A stretch of DNA of 64,000 nucleotides from an uncultured Isosphaeraceae bacterium (GTDB taxonomy: Bacteria; Planctomycetota; Planctomycetia; Isosphaerales; Isosphaeraceae), in assembly GCA_945957605.1 (NCBI GenBank), contig CAMFLR010000011.1, forward strand, positions 186,001 through 250,000, written 5' to 3'. This document shows positions 8,402-17,575 of the stretch, one piece after another (positions within the stretch are counted from its first letter, which is position 1; each line of letters starts with the position of its first letter). Made by a program: the position numbers and the translations under genes. The notes under the pieces are model-generated. The model was not told the origin of the DNA, searched no databases, and worked only from the letters and a program-made list of their open reading frames with translations.

Positions 8402-9283
8402 ATGATTCGACGCATGCTTTCGCTGACGTTGGCAACATCGCTTTTTTGCGTTTGGATTAGCATCACCGCGTCGCTAGGGCAAACATCCGCCGGCAAGGTC
8501 ATCGAGATTTCCGCCGAGGATCTGGGCAAGCAGTTCGCACCCGATACCACTGAGGCCGCGAAGCTTTATCAGGGGAAAGTACTTCGAGTGACAGGCAAGG
8601 TTTCGATGGCTAATGAGCCGTTCGTTTACCTTTCAACCGGGCACAACTTTCCCACCGGCCAACCTGTGCAGATCACACTCGAATATTCAAAAGTCACGAT
8701 GCCCAAGATCGCGGTTGGTGATCGTTTGACCGTTGAAGGGAAGTTCGATCGCACGGCGATTTTCGGCCCTTTGCTGGTGCAGAATCGAATACTGAAACGC
8801 GAACAGAACGGCAAGGTGATGCCGCTTGAAGGCTCGACAACGACTTCGCCAAAAACCTCGACCAAGAAGCGAGGCATCACGAGCAAAAAGGCAGATCAGC
8901 CGCTCGTACCAGTCGTCGCACGCGATTCACAATCGATTCTCTTGTTATTTGATGGCCAGCTTGGTGAAGGCGAACCTGGTTTTCGCGCCAATTGCACTTC
9001 ATTTCGGCTTCGATTCGGACCGGGAAACTGGACCGGCACCAAGATTGGCAAGGCAATCGCCTGGGGTGATGGCAACAAAGGGCAAGACCACTGGGGCGAA
9101 GGCTCTGGCGAACCGACCTTCTCTTCCGAGTTGCGTCGCGATGAGCGTGGAACCTATTTCGTTTTCTCACTCAACGGTGACGACTGGGAATCCGACCACG
9201 TCGCCGCAATGTTCCGTGTGACTTTGCCCGATGGCAAACTTGGTGTCGCCACTGCGCTGATTTCGGTGACGCGAGAGCCATGA
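8402..9283 (+). CDS. Secreted protein with tRNA_anti-like OB-fold domain
   Basis: 293 residues from ATG 8402, which has AAGGG 8 nt upstream; a GTG nine bases earlier is the alternative. Residues 1-27 form a signal peptide (MIRRMLSLTLATSLFCVWIS, then ASLGQ). Residues 30-125 look like the exported OB-fold family tRNA_anti-like: AAKLYQGKVLRVTGKVSM, VTMPKIAVGDRLTVEGKFD, then GPLLVQNRILKRE. A Lys/Thr/Ser-rich linker follows, then a C-terminal domain (from about residue 165) that I do not recognise, with FRLRFGPGNWTGTKIGKA and GDDWESDHVAAMFRV. Probably periplasmic. Confidence 0.7.
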   Translation: MIRRMLSLTLATSLFCVWISITASLGQTSAGKVIEISAEDLGKQFAPDTTEAAKLYQGKVLRVTGKVSMANEPFVYLSTGHNFPTGQPVQITLEYSKVTMPKIAVGDRLTVEGKFDRTAIFGPLLVQNRILKREQNGKVMPLEGSTTTSPKTSTKKRGITSKKADQPLVPVVARDSQSILLLFDGQLGEGEPGFRANCTSFRLRFGPGNWTGTKIGKAIAWGDGNKGQDHWGEGSGEPTFSSELRRDERGTYFVFSLNGDDWESDHVAAMFRVTLPDGKLGVATALISVTREP

Positions 9284-9347
9284 TTGGCGATTGAGTGAGG
9301 CGATTTGGCTTACCGCAATTCGCGGACTGATCTCCCGAGAAAAACGA

Positions 9348-10187
9348 ATGTCGATTTCCGGATTCGCAAGGATTGACGGCTCCTTCTGGACCGCGGACCT
9401 GGCGCCGGAGCTTTCTGAGTTTGGTGCAATTGTCCGTCCGGTCGGCGAGCCGGGATCAAATGATCCGACTGGCCGGGCGCACGGATACTTCTCCCTTCGA
9501 CTCGACAACTTGGACCTGGCCTGTTTCATCCAGGTGCTCCGCACTCAGTCGGTTCGATTGATCCGGTGCGAGCTGATTCCCACACTTGAAGCTAATTTCT
9601 GGGATCACATTCCGGACGACTGTGTCGGCGCGACAATCTGGCCGGATGGATATACGAGTCTCGCCGACTTCAAATCACCGCGGCGTTTTGTTCCGTTCGA
9701 CGAACCGCTCATCATCGGCAAGCGCCCCGCGGCCGATGTCGAGCACGGCCCTGCCTCGCTTCCGCATGTCCTATCCTCTGGCGGGATCCCGATTCTAAGC
9801 GAACGGCTCCTCGGAACACTTCTCGACCTGGGAGCAGAAGGCAAAACGGCCGACGTGATTTTTCGTGGGCCGATCAAGGGAAGGCCCGACACGATCCAGC
9901 CGGGCTACAAGCGTTTTCTACCGAGTCGTGAATTTGATCTGGGAGACCGTCAGCCGATCGACCTCTTGCCAGCCGGATCCGCAGAAAATTTCGGCATCTG
10001 CGCGATTCGACGGTCGAACGACGAAGAACTGATCATCGCACTCGATCGCTCGGCAACCGAGAAACTGCGACAGAGACGCAAGACAGTCATGCTCAATCCC
10101 ATGTTCCAGCGGACAGGGTCAGTGGGAGTTTTTATTCAGACGTTTGACGATGGCATTCGCGAATTCAAAGTAACACATTTTAATTGA
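9348..10187 (+). CDS. Hypothetical soluble protein
   Basis: About 280 residues, MSISGFARIDGSFWTADLAP onward. No signal peptide, membrane segment or motif I know. The mixed alpha/beta composition and the lack of internal stops across 840 bp with planctomycete-like codon use support a real gene. A TTG at 9291 would add 19 residues; neither start has a convincing ribosome-binding site. It ends 5 bp before the 3' end of the convergent kinase gene. Function unknown. Confidence 0.6.
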   Translation: MSISGFARIDGSFWTADLAPELSEFGAIVRPVGEPGSNDPTGRAHGYFSLRLDNLDLACFIQVLRTQSVRLIRCELIPTLEANFWDHIPDDCVGATIWPDGYTSLADFKSPRRFVPFDEPLIIGKRPAADVEHGPASLPHVLSSGGIPILSERLLGTLLDLGAEGKTADVIFRGPIKGRPDTIQPGYKRFLPSREFDLGDRQPIDLLPAGSAENFGICAIRRSNDEELIIALDRSATEKLRQRRKTVMLNPMFQRTGSVGVFIQTFDDGIREFKVTHFN

Positions 10188-10192
10188 TCTAC

Positions 10193-11494
10193 TCAAACAA
10201 CAGGACTGTCGGGAAGTTGCGACTGTAGTTCCTTCGCAGACTCGCGCAGAAACCGGAGCAATTGCGAGACTGACGAAAATCGATCGCCTGGAGATTTCGC
10301 CAAGCATGTATCGCAGATTTGCGCGACGGCGTCGGGCAGATCCGGCCGAAGCACCCTCACGGGCGTCACGCGTTTCCGGCTGACAACATCCCACAAAACG
10401 TCCGGCAGTGATCGGCCGACCCACGGCGGCCGGAGTGTTAGCAGGTTGTAGAGGACAGCGCCGATTCCATAAATATCAGTCCTTTCATCGACTTCTCCCC
10501 AAACCGGTGAAACCTGCTCAGGCGCCATGAAGGGAGCCGTTCCTTCGATTGCTCCGAATTCGGTTCTGCCCGCAGTCAGCGAAGAACGTGCCAGGCCGAA
10601 ATCGGTGATGCGCAATCCGAATTCGCGATCCAGCAGCAAGTTCGCTGGCTTCAAGTCGCAGTGCACGACCTCGCGATGGTGCGCATGCTCGAGGCCTTCG
10701 GATAGGTCGATTGCGAGATCGACCGCTTCGCAAATCGAAACCGATCGCTGCCGAATGACCTGATCGAGATTGGGACCGTTCACATGATCCATCACGAGGA
10801 AGCACGACCCGCCGGGTGTTCGTCCGATGCCGTGAATCGACACAATGCGCTCGTGACGCAACCGCGCAACGGTTGCAGCTTCATAGAGAAACAGGTCGAC
10901 AAGCGGCGTATGCGACAGAAGCTCGCGACGTAGGAATTTCACCGCCACGGTCGCATGGTCATGGATGCGTTGTGCTTCGTAGACCTTGCCCATTCGTCCC
11001 GCGCCGATCAACCGCTTCAATAGAAAATGATCGTGTGACACGCGTGGCAAATCGGTGAGCGACCACGATTCGCTCATCGCGGGGACAGTAGCCCGCGTGA
11101 GGTGAGGTGTTGCGGTCTCCAGCTTCAGTTCCTCGTCGATTCGCCGAAGTTCATCGCGTAGGTGATGGCGTTTCGATTCGAAACGAGCGAGAAACGTCGA
11201 GTGCGATGGCCGATCACCCCATCGCTGCCGAACACGATACTCCTGCCCGATCATCTCAACGGGCAACGAGTCGAGCGGGCCGAGTTCCGGAAACTTGCAC
11301 AAATAATCATCGAGCCGAAGTTGCTCGCCGCGGCGCCAGCGAATTTCCACGTCGATGAGAATAAGTTCGTGAAGTAGGCGATCGCGTACCAACGAATCGG
11401 AAACGTGCCCCAGAAACTCAGCGATTTCCGCGCGTCCTTCACGGAGCCAGGCGTGCTCGAACGCGGCGATAATCATCTCGAATTGTTCACTCAT
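10193..11494 (-). CDS. Cytosolic Ser/Thr protein kinase with non-RD catalytic loop, ECF partner
   Basis: 433 residues. Residues 1-150 are a planctomycete-type helical N-terminal region (FLGHVSDSLVRDRLLHELI onward). The kinase domain follows: glycine loop GAGRMGKVYEA, VAVKFLRREL with the ATP-binding Lys, catalytic loop VVHCDLKPANLLLD, ITDFGLARS, and APFMAPEQVSP. The catalytic loop reads HCD, not HRD, so this is a non-RD kinase. There is no membrane segment and no C-terminal sensor, so it ends soon after the kinase fold. It overlaps the upstream sigma gene by 8 bp, so the two are translated from one transcript. It probably controls, or is read out by, that sigma factor. Confidence 0.92.
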   Translation of the reverse strand: MSEQFEMIIAAFEHAWLREGRAEIAEFLGHVSDSLVRDRLLHELILIDVEIRWRRGEQLRLDDYLCKFPELGPLDSLPVEMIGQEYRVRQRWGDRPSHSTFLARFESKRHHLRDELRRIDEELKLETATPHLTRATVPAMSESWSLTDLPRVSHDHFLLKRLIGAGRMGKVYEAQRIHDHATVAVKFLRRELLSHTPLVDLFLYEAATVARLRHERIVSIHGIGRTPGGSCFLVMDHVNGPNLDQVIRQRSVSICEAVDLAIDLSEGLEHAHHREVVHCDLKPANLLLDREFGLRITDFGLARSSLTAGRTEFGAIEGTAPFMAPEQVSPVWGEVDERTDIYGIGAVLYNLLTLRPPWVGRSLPDVLWDVVSRKRVTPVRVLRPDLPDAVAQICDTCLAKSPGDRFSSVSQLLRFLRESAKELQSQLPDSPVV

Positions 11495-12089
11495 CAGCGA
11501 GCCGCCGAGTAAGGAGGTCGCGAATTCGGTCGAGTGTGCGACGAATTGTTCGCTCTGAACGTTTGAGTCGCTCCGCGATCACCTCGAGCGTGAGATCCTG
11601 CAGACGCAGTTCGAGCACCCGTCGCGCAAACGGGTCAAGGCGTGAAAAAACGTCCTCCATCACGTCGCCAAGCGCAACGGCTTCCTCAACAGTCGGCTCG
11701 TCGCACCGCACCACATCATTTGCATCGAGCGGAATCTCGGCTCCGACCGACCTCCGCTCCGCGCGATGATAACGCGCCTGGTGCAACACCTTGTGCCGCG
11801 TGATTGCCGCGAGCAGCCGCCAGAGGTCGCCGCTTCGCGCCAGCGAGAACCGGCCCATCCGCGCGTCGCAGAAGAAGCTGCGATAGACCGACAACACAAC
11901 ATCCTCAGGATCGACACGCTGAGCGATTCGAGCCGATAGCCCCGCTCGCGCCAGCGCGACAAGGCGTTCAAAATATCGTTCAAAGATTGCGTCTGCAGCC
12001 GCGTCTTCGCCAAGTCGGAATCGTTCCAGAAGATCGAACGACGTTCCCAAACGCGGTATTTCAGCCGAATCCACGACAGAAGTCTCCAC
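11487..12089 (-). CDS. ECF-family RNA polymerase sigma factor
   Basis: 200 residues. The sigma-2 region is around FERYFERLVALARAGLSARI and DPEDVVLSVYRSFFCDARMG; the sigma-4 region is around LDPFARRVLELRLQDLTLEV with the helix-turn-helix RLKRSERTIRRTLDRIRDLL. The start is GTG 12089. The gene pairs with a downstream cytosolic kinase, a pairing common in planctomycetes where kinases replace anti-sigma factors. The 118-bp gap to the divergent ferredoxin gene must hold both promoters. The regulon is unknown. Confidence 0.92.
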   Translation of the reverse strand: METSVVDSAEIPRLGTSFDLLERFRLGEDAAADAIFERYFERLVALARAGLSARIAQRVDPEDVVLSVYRSFFCDARMGRFSLARSGDLWRLLAAITRHKVLHQARYHRAERRSVGAEIPLDANDVVRCDEPTVEEAVALGDVMEDVFSRLDPFARRVLELRLQDLTLEVIAERLKRSERTIRRTLDRIRDLLTRRLADE

Positions 12090-12207
12090 GAAAGCGATCC
12101 CGAGAAATCAACTCATTTTTGCAAAAGATTTCTGTCCGGTCGCGTAGGAGTTCGGGCATTCCCTGGGTGAAAGTGCATTCGCGACCACTTTTTCAGGGAG
12201 AACCTCC

Positions 12208-12486
12208 ATGGCTTTCGTTGTGACCGAGCCGTGCTTCGATTGCAAGTACACCGATTGCGTCGTCGTTTGTCCGTGCGACTGCTTCCACGAAGGGGAACGG
12301 ATGCTATTCATCAATCCCGAACAATGCACCGACTGCGAGGCATGCATGCCCGAATGCCCAGTCGAGGCAATTTTTTATGAGGACAATGTTCCTGAAAAAT
12401 GGGCGGCGTTCATCGAGTTGAATCGGGAGATGTCTCAGACGCTTCCGACCATCACGGAACGTAAGCCGCCGCTCGCCAGACGTTGA
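12208..12486 (+). CDS. fdxA: Seven-iron ferredoxin (3Fe-4S/4Fe-4S), FdxA type
   Basis: 92 residues. MAFVVTEPCFDCKYTDC, VVVCPCDCF and the second motif CTDCEACMPECPVEAI give the Cys spacing of Azotobacter-type 7Fe ferredoxins; the tail after residue 60 (VPEKWAAFIELNREMSQTLP) is also typical. It is a cytosolic low-potential electron carrier. AGGGAG lies 10 nt before the ATG. It is divergent from the ECF sigma gene. Confidence 0.94.
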   Translation: MAFVVTEPCFDCKYTDCVVVCPCDCFHEGERMLFINPEQCTDCEACMPECPVEAIFYEDNVPEKWAAFIELNREMSQTLPTITERKPPLARR

Positions 12487-12729
12487 TGCGTGATGATTCG
12501 ATCAATGACAACCGATCGGGCTCGGTCGCAAAGATTTGCCGACAACCTATGACAAAAGTAAAAGCGATCAGGTATGCTGTGTTGAGAGCGAAGGATTGGC
12601 CGAGCCCGGTCGGTGAGAATTCAACGGATTCCACCGATACTCACGAATGGAAATGGCTGGTTACGAGAGCAATCCCGACGCATAGAAAACTGTGTGAGCT
12701 AGTGTGATCGCAGCTAGGAGGCGCGTGTG
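12487..12729. other. Gap before DUF1559 gene
   Basis: 243 bp with no convincing gene; a 74-codon frame here has no family signal. The strong AGGAGG at 12716-12721 belongs to the DUF1559 gene. Confidence 0.6.
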
Positions 12730-13869
12730 ATGAGAACGACGAATGGCAACGGATGGAATCCTCATTTCCGCGGCTTCACGTTGATTGAAGTCCTGGTCGT
12801 CGTCGTAATCCTTGCTATTTTGATCGCACTTTTGCTTCCCGCTGTGCAGTCGGCGCGTGAAGCGGCTCGTCGTGCGCAATGCGTCAACAATATGAAGCAG
12901 ATAGGGCTCGCGTTGAACAATTACATCAGCTCAAACGGCTCCGTGCCGCCGGCGGCGTGCGTTCAGCGAACCGCATCGGGTGATCTGATGGGCAACGGCG
13001 ATTTCAGCGCACATGCCCGGCTGCTTCCCTACATTTTCAGCTCGAATCTCTACAATGGCGCGAACTTCTCGATCAACGTAATCAATGGGCCCGAGGGCGC
13101 GAGTATGAATTCGACTTTCGCGAAAACGCGTGAGTCGCTGTTTCTCTGTCCGTCCGACACGGTTCCCAATTGGAGCATGGACATCACGATTCGCGCCTAC
13201 TCGGCCACAGCTCCTGGAAATAACTACTTCGCGTCGGTCGGTTCGAGCCTCGAATTTGCGGCCACACAATCGCGCGGCGCTCCGAACGGGGTCTTCGCCT
13301 ACCTGGGATCCATCGCACAACCATTTTGGGTGAACGCGGCTCCCATCAGCCTTGCGGATATCACCGACGGAACGAGTTCCACAATTGCGTTTGGCGAATG
13401 GCGAATCGGCACGGGAGATCGAAACGTCGTCGCGCCACGCACCGACCTCGTCTTTCTCGGAGTCTATCCGCCGGGTGTGACGCGAAACTCGCCGTCGATG
13501 TTAATGGATACGGGCGGCGCGGCGTTTCAGCAGTGGGTTGCGCGGTGTAACAGCGCAGTGACCACCGGTCGCGCGAAATATACGCCGACAGTCGGCATGG
13601 GTTGGGCCTTCGGGCTACCAAGTTTCACGATCGGCAACACGCTGTTGAGCCCGAACGCAACTGTGTCAAATTGCAGCGTATCGACCGTCGACCAGAGCGC
13701 TCTCTTTGCGCCTGGAATGTGGACGTTGAACAGTGCTCACCCAAAAGGCGCGAACGTCGTTATGGTCGACGGCTCGGTCCGTTTTCTCAGTTCGACGATT
13801 GACAGACGGATCGTCTGGGGTCTTGGCTCACGTGCCCAAGGTGAAGTGTTAGACGACGGTGGGTTTTGA
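12730..13869 (+). CDS. DUF1559 pilin-like exported protein
   Basis: 379 residues. A type IV pilin-like prepilin segment opens the protein: [19 protein letters not shown] after a short basic leader, so a prepilin peptidase would cut before Phe of GFTLIE. Next comes the planctomycete signature [20 protein letters not shown]. The C-terminus has the H-x9-DG motif of the family ([19 protein letters not shown]). Planctomycete genomes hold dozens to hundreds of these, and their role is not established. ATG 12730 lies 8 nt after AGGAGG; a GTG directly before it is too close. It is a single-gene unit. Confidence 0.95.
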   Translation: MRTTNGNGWNPHFRGFTLIEVLVVVVILAILIALLLPAVQSAREAARRAQCVNNMKQIGLALNNYISSNGSVPPAACVQRTASGDLMGNGDFSAHARLLPYIFSSNLYNGANFSINVINGPEGASMNSTFAKTRESLFLCPSDTVPNWSMDITIRAYSATAPGNNYFASVGSSLEFAATQSRGAPNGVFAYLGSIAQPFWVNAAPISLADITDGTSSTIAFGEWRIGTGDRNVVAPRTDLVFLGVYPPGVTRNSPSMLMDTGGAAFQQWVARCNSAVTTGRAKYTPTVGMGWAFGLPSFTIGNTLLSPNATVSNCSVSTVDQSALFAPGMWTLNSAHPKGANVVMVDGSVRFLSSTIDRRIVWGLGSRAQGEVLDDGGF

Positions 13870-14065
13870 TTGGCGACTAACGATGATCGTCTTCAGCGTT
13901 CCGTTCTTTCTCGCCGCAACCTGCGTCGGTTGAATCCCGCAAAACCGTCTGACAGGCCGCGTCCGAAATTGTTATGCTATTAGGCTCGACTCCGAACGAG
14001 TCGCGCGCGGTGTCGCCGCGCCCGGAAAGTGGTTCGCAGCCTTGGTTTGGCGAGGAGACGACACG

Positions 14066-15865
14066 GTGGGCTTGGTGGTTCAGAAATTCGGCGGAACGAG
14101 CGTCGCCGACGCCGTGAAAATCCGCGCGGCGGCTCGGCGGGCCATCCAGGCTCATGAACAGGGAAATCGCGTCCTGGTTGTCGTCTCGGCCCGAGGTCAC
14201 ACGACCGACGAACTGATCGACCTCGCCAAGGAAATCCACGAACGCCCGCCCTCGCGCGAAATGGACATGCTGCTCTCCACCGGCGAGCAGATCAGCGTCG
14301 CGCTCATGGCGATGGCAATTCACGCCGAAGGTGTTCCCGCCATTAGCTTTACGGGCGCACAAATCGGCATCGTCACCGATAGTTACCACACCAAAGCCCG
14401 CATTCGCAACATCAGCACCGAGCGGATGGAGCAGGCCCTCGCCGAGGGCAAAATCGTCATCGTCGCCGGCTTCCAGGGCGTTGATGAACATTACAACATC
14501 ACGACGCTCGGCCGTGGCGGCTCCGACACGACGGCCGTCGCACTTGCCGCAGTTCTCGGCGCCGATGCGTGCGAGATTTACACCGATGTCGACGGCGTCT
14601 ATACGACCGACCCGCGCATCGTGAAAGACGCTCGCAAAATCGACCGCATCAGCTTCGACGAGATGCTCGAACTCGCGAGCCTCGGTGCCGGCGTGATGCA
14701 TTCGCGGTCGATCGAGTTCGCCAAGAAATTTGGCGTGCCAATTCACGTCCGCCACTCCGGCAGGCCCGACGCGGGAAGTTGGATCGTTGCTGAGGGGGAT
14801 GCTCGGCGGCTGGGTGCTCGCGTCACTGGCGCCGCCCTGGCGAAAGACGAGGCGCGAATCACCCTCACCGGCGTGCCCGACAAGCCCGGCGTCGTTCGCA
14901 CAGTGTTCGGCAAGATCGCGCAGGCGAATCTCGTCGTCGACATGATCGTGCAGAACGTCGCGACTGACGGCCAAACTGAGGTGAGCTTTACCGTCGCTTC
15001 CGACGACCTCGAAGACACGCTCAAGGTTGCGAAAGAAGCCGCGAAGGCGGTGGGCGCGACGGGCGTCACGCACGATGCTGAGGTGTCGAAGGTATCGGTC
15101 GTCGGCCTGGGAATGCGCACCCACACCGGCGTCGCGACCACGATGTTCCATGCTCTCGCGAGTGCAGGCATCAACATCGAAATGATCACGACGAGCGAAA
15201 TCAAGATTAGCGTATTGGTGAAGGAGAACGTCGCCAAGCAGGCGCTTCAGCTTGTGCATCAGGCGTTCGAGCTTGATGTGCCCGGCAACGATCGTCCGCT
15301 CGAATCTCTGCCCGAGTGGACGGCGACGCTCGCCTTGCGGAATTCGCCGGCTCGCCCGATCGCAACCACCGCCGACGGCAACTCGACGGGTGGTATGGAA
15401 GACCTCGTCGTTTCGGGCGTCGAACTGGATGACACACAGGCGCGGATCACGCTGCTCGACGTTCCCGACCGCCCCGGATATGCGGCGAAGGTGTTCGACG
15501 CGATTGCTGAGGCCGATGTGTTTGTCGATATGATCGTGCAAAACGTGAGCGCTACGGGTCGGACGCATCTGTCGTTCACAGTTCCGCGTGAACAGCTTGA
15601 AACCGCTCGCGCCGCGGCCGGTAAGGCGGTTGGTGCCGAGAACGTGCGCGTCGAGCCGAAGATCGCCAAGTTGTCGGTCCTCGGCGTTGGGATGAGAACG
15701 CACACCGGCGTGGCGACGCGGATGTTCGGTGCGCTTGCCGATGCCAATATCAACATCACCTTGATCAACACGAGCGAGGTGCGCATCAACGTCGTCACCG
15801 ACTTCGCCGCGGGCGAGGCCGGCTTGCGTTGCTTGATCGCGGCGTTCGACTTGACGGCTGATTAA
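14066..15865 (+). CDS. lysC: Aspartokinase with four ACT domains
   Basis: 599 residues. It phosphorylates aspartate, the first step to lysine, threonine and methionine. KFGGTSVAD starts at residue 7, the nucleotide-binding stretch is around TTLGRGGSDTTAVALAAVLG, and the substrate region includes TDVDGVYTTDPRIV. The regulatory part holds two tandem ACT pairs: about 265-415 and 447-597. Each pair repeats DKPGVV/DRPGYA, VDMIVQNV and GMRTHTGVAT. Four ACT domains also occur in cyanobacterial enzymes; most bacterial LysC have two. GTG 14066 is preferred because GAGGAG lies 9 nt upstream and the kinase strand begins at once; an ATG-like frame start 24 bp upstream is less likely. argG follows 52 bp downstream. 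Confidence 0.95.
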   Translation: MGLVVQKFGGTSVADAVKIRAAARRAIQAHEQGNRVLVVVSARGHTTDELIDLAKEIHERPPSREMDMLLSTGEQISVALMAMAIHAEGVPAISFTGAQIGIVTDSYHTKARIRNISTERMEQALAEGKIVIVAGFQGVDEHYNITTLGRGGSDTTAVALAAVLGADACEIYTDVDGVYTTDPRIVKDARKIDRISFDEMLELASLGAGVMHSRSIEFAKKFGVPIHVRHSGRPDAGSWIVAEGDARRLGARVTGAALAKDEARITLTGVPDKPGVVRTVFGKIAQANLVVDMIVQNVATDGQTEVSFTVASDDLEDTLKVAKEAAKAVGATGVTHDAEVSKVSVVGLGMRTHTGVATTMFHALASAGINIEMITTSEIKISVLVKENVAKQALQLVHQAFELDVPGNDRPLESLPEWTATLALRNSPARPIATTADGNSTGGMEDLVVSGVELDDTQARITLLDVPDRPGYAAKVFDAIAEADVFVDMIVQNVSATGRTHLSFTVPREQLETARAAAGKAVGAENVRVEPKIAKLSVLGVGMRTHTGVATRMFGALADANINITLINTSEVRINVVTDFAAGEAGLRCLIAAFDLTAD

Positions 15866-15917
15866 GGCCCAAAAGACATTAAACGAATCCATTCCTTTTT
15901 TATTGAGAGAATGAACA

Positions 15918-17180
15918 GTGGCACGTGACAAGGTCGTCCTGGCGTACAGCGGCGGGCTGGATACGTCGGTTGCAGTCAAGTGGATCAACGAGACGTACGG
16001 GCTCGACGTCATCGCCTACACGTGCGACCTGGGCCAGGGCCAGGACATTCAGGCGATTCGCGACAAGGCCCTGCGCACCGGTGCCGTTGAGGCGATCGCC
16101 GAAGACGTTCGCAACCTGTTCGTCGATTACTTTGCCTTCCCGTCGCTGATGGCCGGCGCCTTGTACGAAGGCAAATACCCGCTCGCCACGGCGCTGGGAC
16201 GTCCGCTCATCGCCCAGTTGATGGTGCGTGTCGCCAAGGAATACGGTGCTGTCGCGGTCGCTCACGGTTGCACCGGCAAGGGGAACGACCAGGTCCGGTT
16301 CGACGTGACGTTTCAGACCCTCGCGCCCGAGCTGAAGATCATCGCTCCGGTTCGCGAGTGGAAGTGGACGCGCACGCAGGAACTCGAATACGCAGCCAAG
16401 CATGGGATCGAGGTCGAGGCGACGAAGAAGTCGATCTTCAGCACCGACCAGAATCTCTGGGGCCGGTCGATTGAAGCGGGAATTCTCGAAGACCCCTGGG
16501 TTGAGCCGCCGCCCGAGACGTTCCAGTGGACCGTCGACCCGCGCAATGCGCCGAACGAGCCAGAGGAAGTCGAGATCGTCTTCGATCGCGGTCGCCCCGT
16601 CGCGCTCAACGGCACCGACATGGACGGCACGACGCTCATCGAGGAGTTGAACAAGATCGCTGGCAAGCACGGTGTGGGACGCATCGACCACATCGAAAAC
16701 CGGCTCGTCGGCATCAAATCGCGCGAGATTTACGAGGCGCCCGCGGCGATCGTGCTGCACGAGGCCCATCGCGAGGTCGAGTTCCTCACGCTCGCCAAGA
16801 ACGCGCTTCGGTTCAAGACGCTGGTGAGCCAGGAATACGCCGACCTGATTTACAACGGCCTCTGGTTCAGCTCGCTGCACCAGGACTTGATGGCGTTCGT
16901 CGTATCGAACCAGCAATACGTGTCGGGAACGGCACGTGTGAAGCTGTTCAAGGGTCATGCGATGATCGTCGGCCGCAAGAGCGAACATTCGCTCTATCGT
17001 CACGAACTCGCGACCTACGAAGAAGGCGATCAGTACGACTCGTCGGCCGCGCAGGGGTTCATCAAGATTCACGGACTCTCGCAGACAACGCAGGCCAAGC
17101 ACCAGATGCTCAAGGGGCCTGGTGGTGCGGGACGTCCGGAGTTGCCGAGCATTATTCCGCCGGCGCCTGAGTCGAAGTAA
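15918..17180 (+). CDS. argG: Argininosuccinate synthase
   Basis: 420 residues, normal length. It joins citrulline and aspartate using ATP in arginine synthesis. Signature 1 is VVLAYSGGLDTSVAVKWI (residues 6-23); signature 2 is HGCTGKGNDQVRFDV. The C-terminal tail PELPSIIPPAPESK is a little longer and more Pro-rich than usual. It shares strand and a 52-bp gap with lysC, so co-transcription is possible; both draw on aspartate. An intrinsic terminator lies 115 bp downstream. Confidence 0.97.
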   Translation: MARDKVVLAYSGGLDTSVAVKWINETYGLDVIAYTCDLGQGQDIQAIRDKALRTGAVEAIAEDVRNLFVDYFAFPSLMAGALYEGKYPLATALGRPLIAQLMVRVAKEYGAVAVAHGCTGKGNDQVRFDVTFQTLAPELKIIAPVREWKWTRTQELEYAAKHGIEVEATKKSIFSTDQNLWGRSIEAGILEDPWVEPPPETFQWTVDPRNAPNEPEEVEIVFDRGRPVALNGTDMDGTTLIEELNKIAGKHGVGRIDHIENRLVGIKSREIYEAPAAIVLHEAHREVEFLTLAKNALRFKTLVSQEYADLIYNGLWFSSLHQDLMAFVVSNQQYVSGTARVKLFKGHAMIVGRKSEHSLYRHELATYEEGDQYDSSAAQGFIKIHGLSQTTQAKHQMLKGPGGAGRPELPSIIPPAPESK

Positions 17181-17294
17181 ATCCGCGTCCGTTTGACGTG
17201 ACGCGAAGCCTCCACAGGCTCCTACGCTCTGCGTCGGAGCGGATTCAAACCGCTACGCGGTCACTCCGAGGTGTGTTGCAGAGTCGAAATAGAT

Positions 17295-17338
17295 AGGCCC
17301 GCGGTTCTCATGCCATGAGGATCGCGGGCCTTTTTTTG
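17295..17338 (+). terminator. Intrinsic terminator after argG
   Basis: AGGCCCGCG pairs with CGCGGGCCT, the inner bases TTCTCAT/ATGAGGA also pair, and the stem is followed by a run of seven T. It is the clearest terminator in the window. Confidence 0.85.
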
Positions 17339-17402
17339 CGGTGACTCTTGCTGTTGCCTCTGAATGATCGGAGCGGGGGATCGGAGTATCGAGCTAGTGT
17401 GA

Positions 17403-17449
17403 AACCCTGGGGCTTCCCTCGCTTCGCTCAGTCCAGCCCCAGCCACCCG
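17403..17449. repeat. Possible degenerate half REPIN-like element
   Basis: The sequence CCTGGGGCT...AGCCCCAGCCACCC forms a hairpin and ends in the same CCACCC as the full elements elsewhere. The rest of the 395-bp gap between argG and the copper protein (17181-17575) holds the argG terminator and short GC-rich inverted repeats such as CGGAGCGG...CACTCCG, but no gene that I can see. Confidence 0.35.
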
Positions 17450-17575
17450 ACCAGAAGACTAGGGTGCAACGAAGCTCTAGAAGCGGCACAAAAGAATGAC
17501 CGCGAAGCGGTCGCAGATTCGTTCACACGCGAAGCATGGGAACGAGTATCGTGTTTACTTGTCAGATATATTTTC

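Noticed and set aside
12483-12707. 74-codon frame after the ferredoxin gene
   Set aside because: No ribosome-binding site, no family signal, and it occupies the promoter region of the DUF1559 gene.
13877-16012. 711-codon minus-strand open frame
   Set aside because: It lies antisense to lysC, whose protein is unmistakable; high GC with few A/T-rich stops keeps the opposite strand open. The translated sequence is Arg/Asp/His-rich with no family signal.
15900-17102. 400-codon minus-strand open frame
   Set aside because: Antisense shadow of argG with the same composition artefact.
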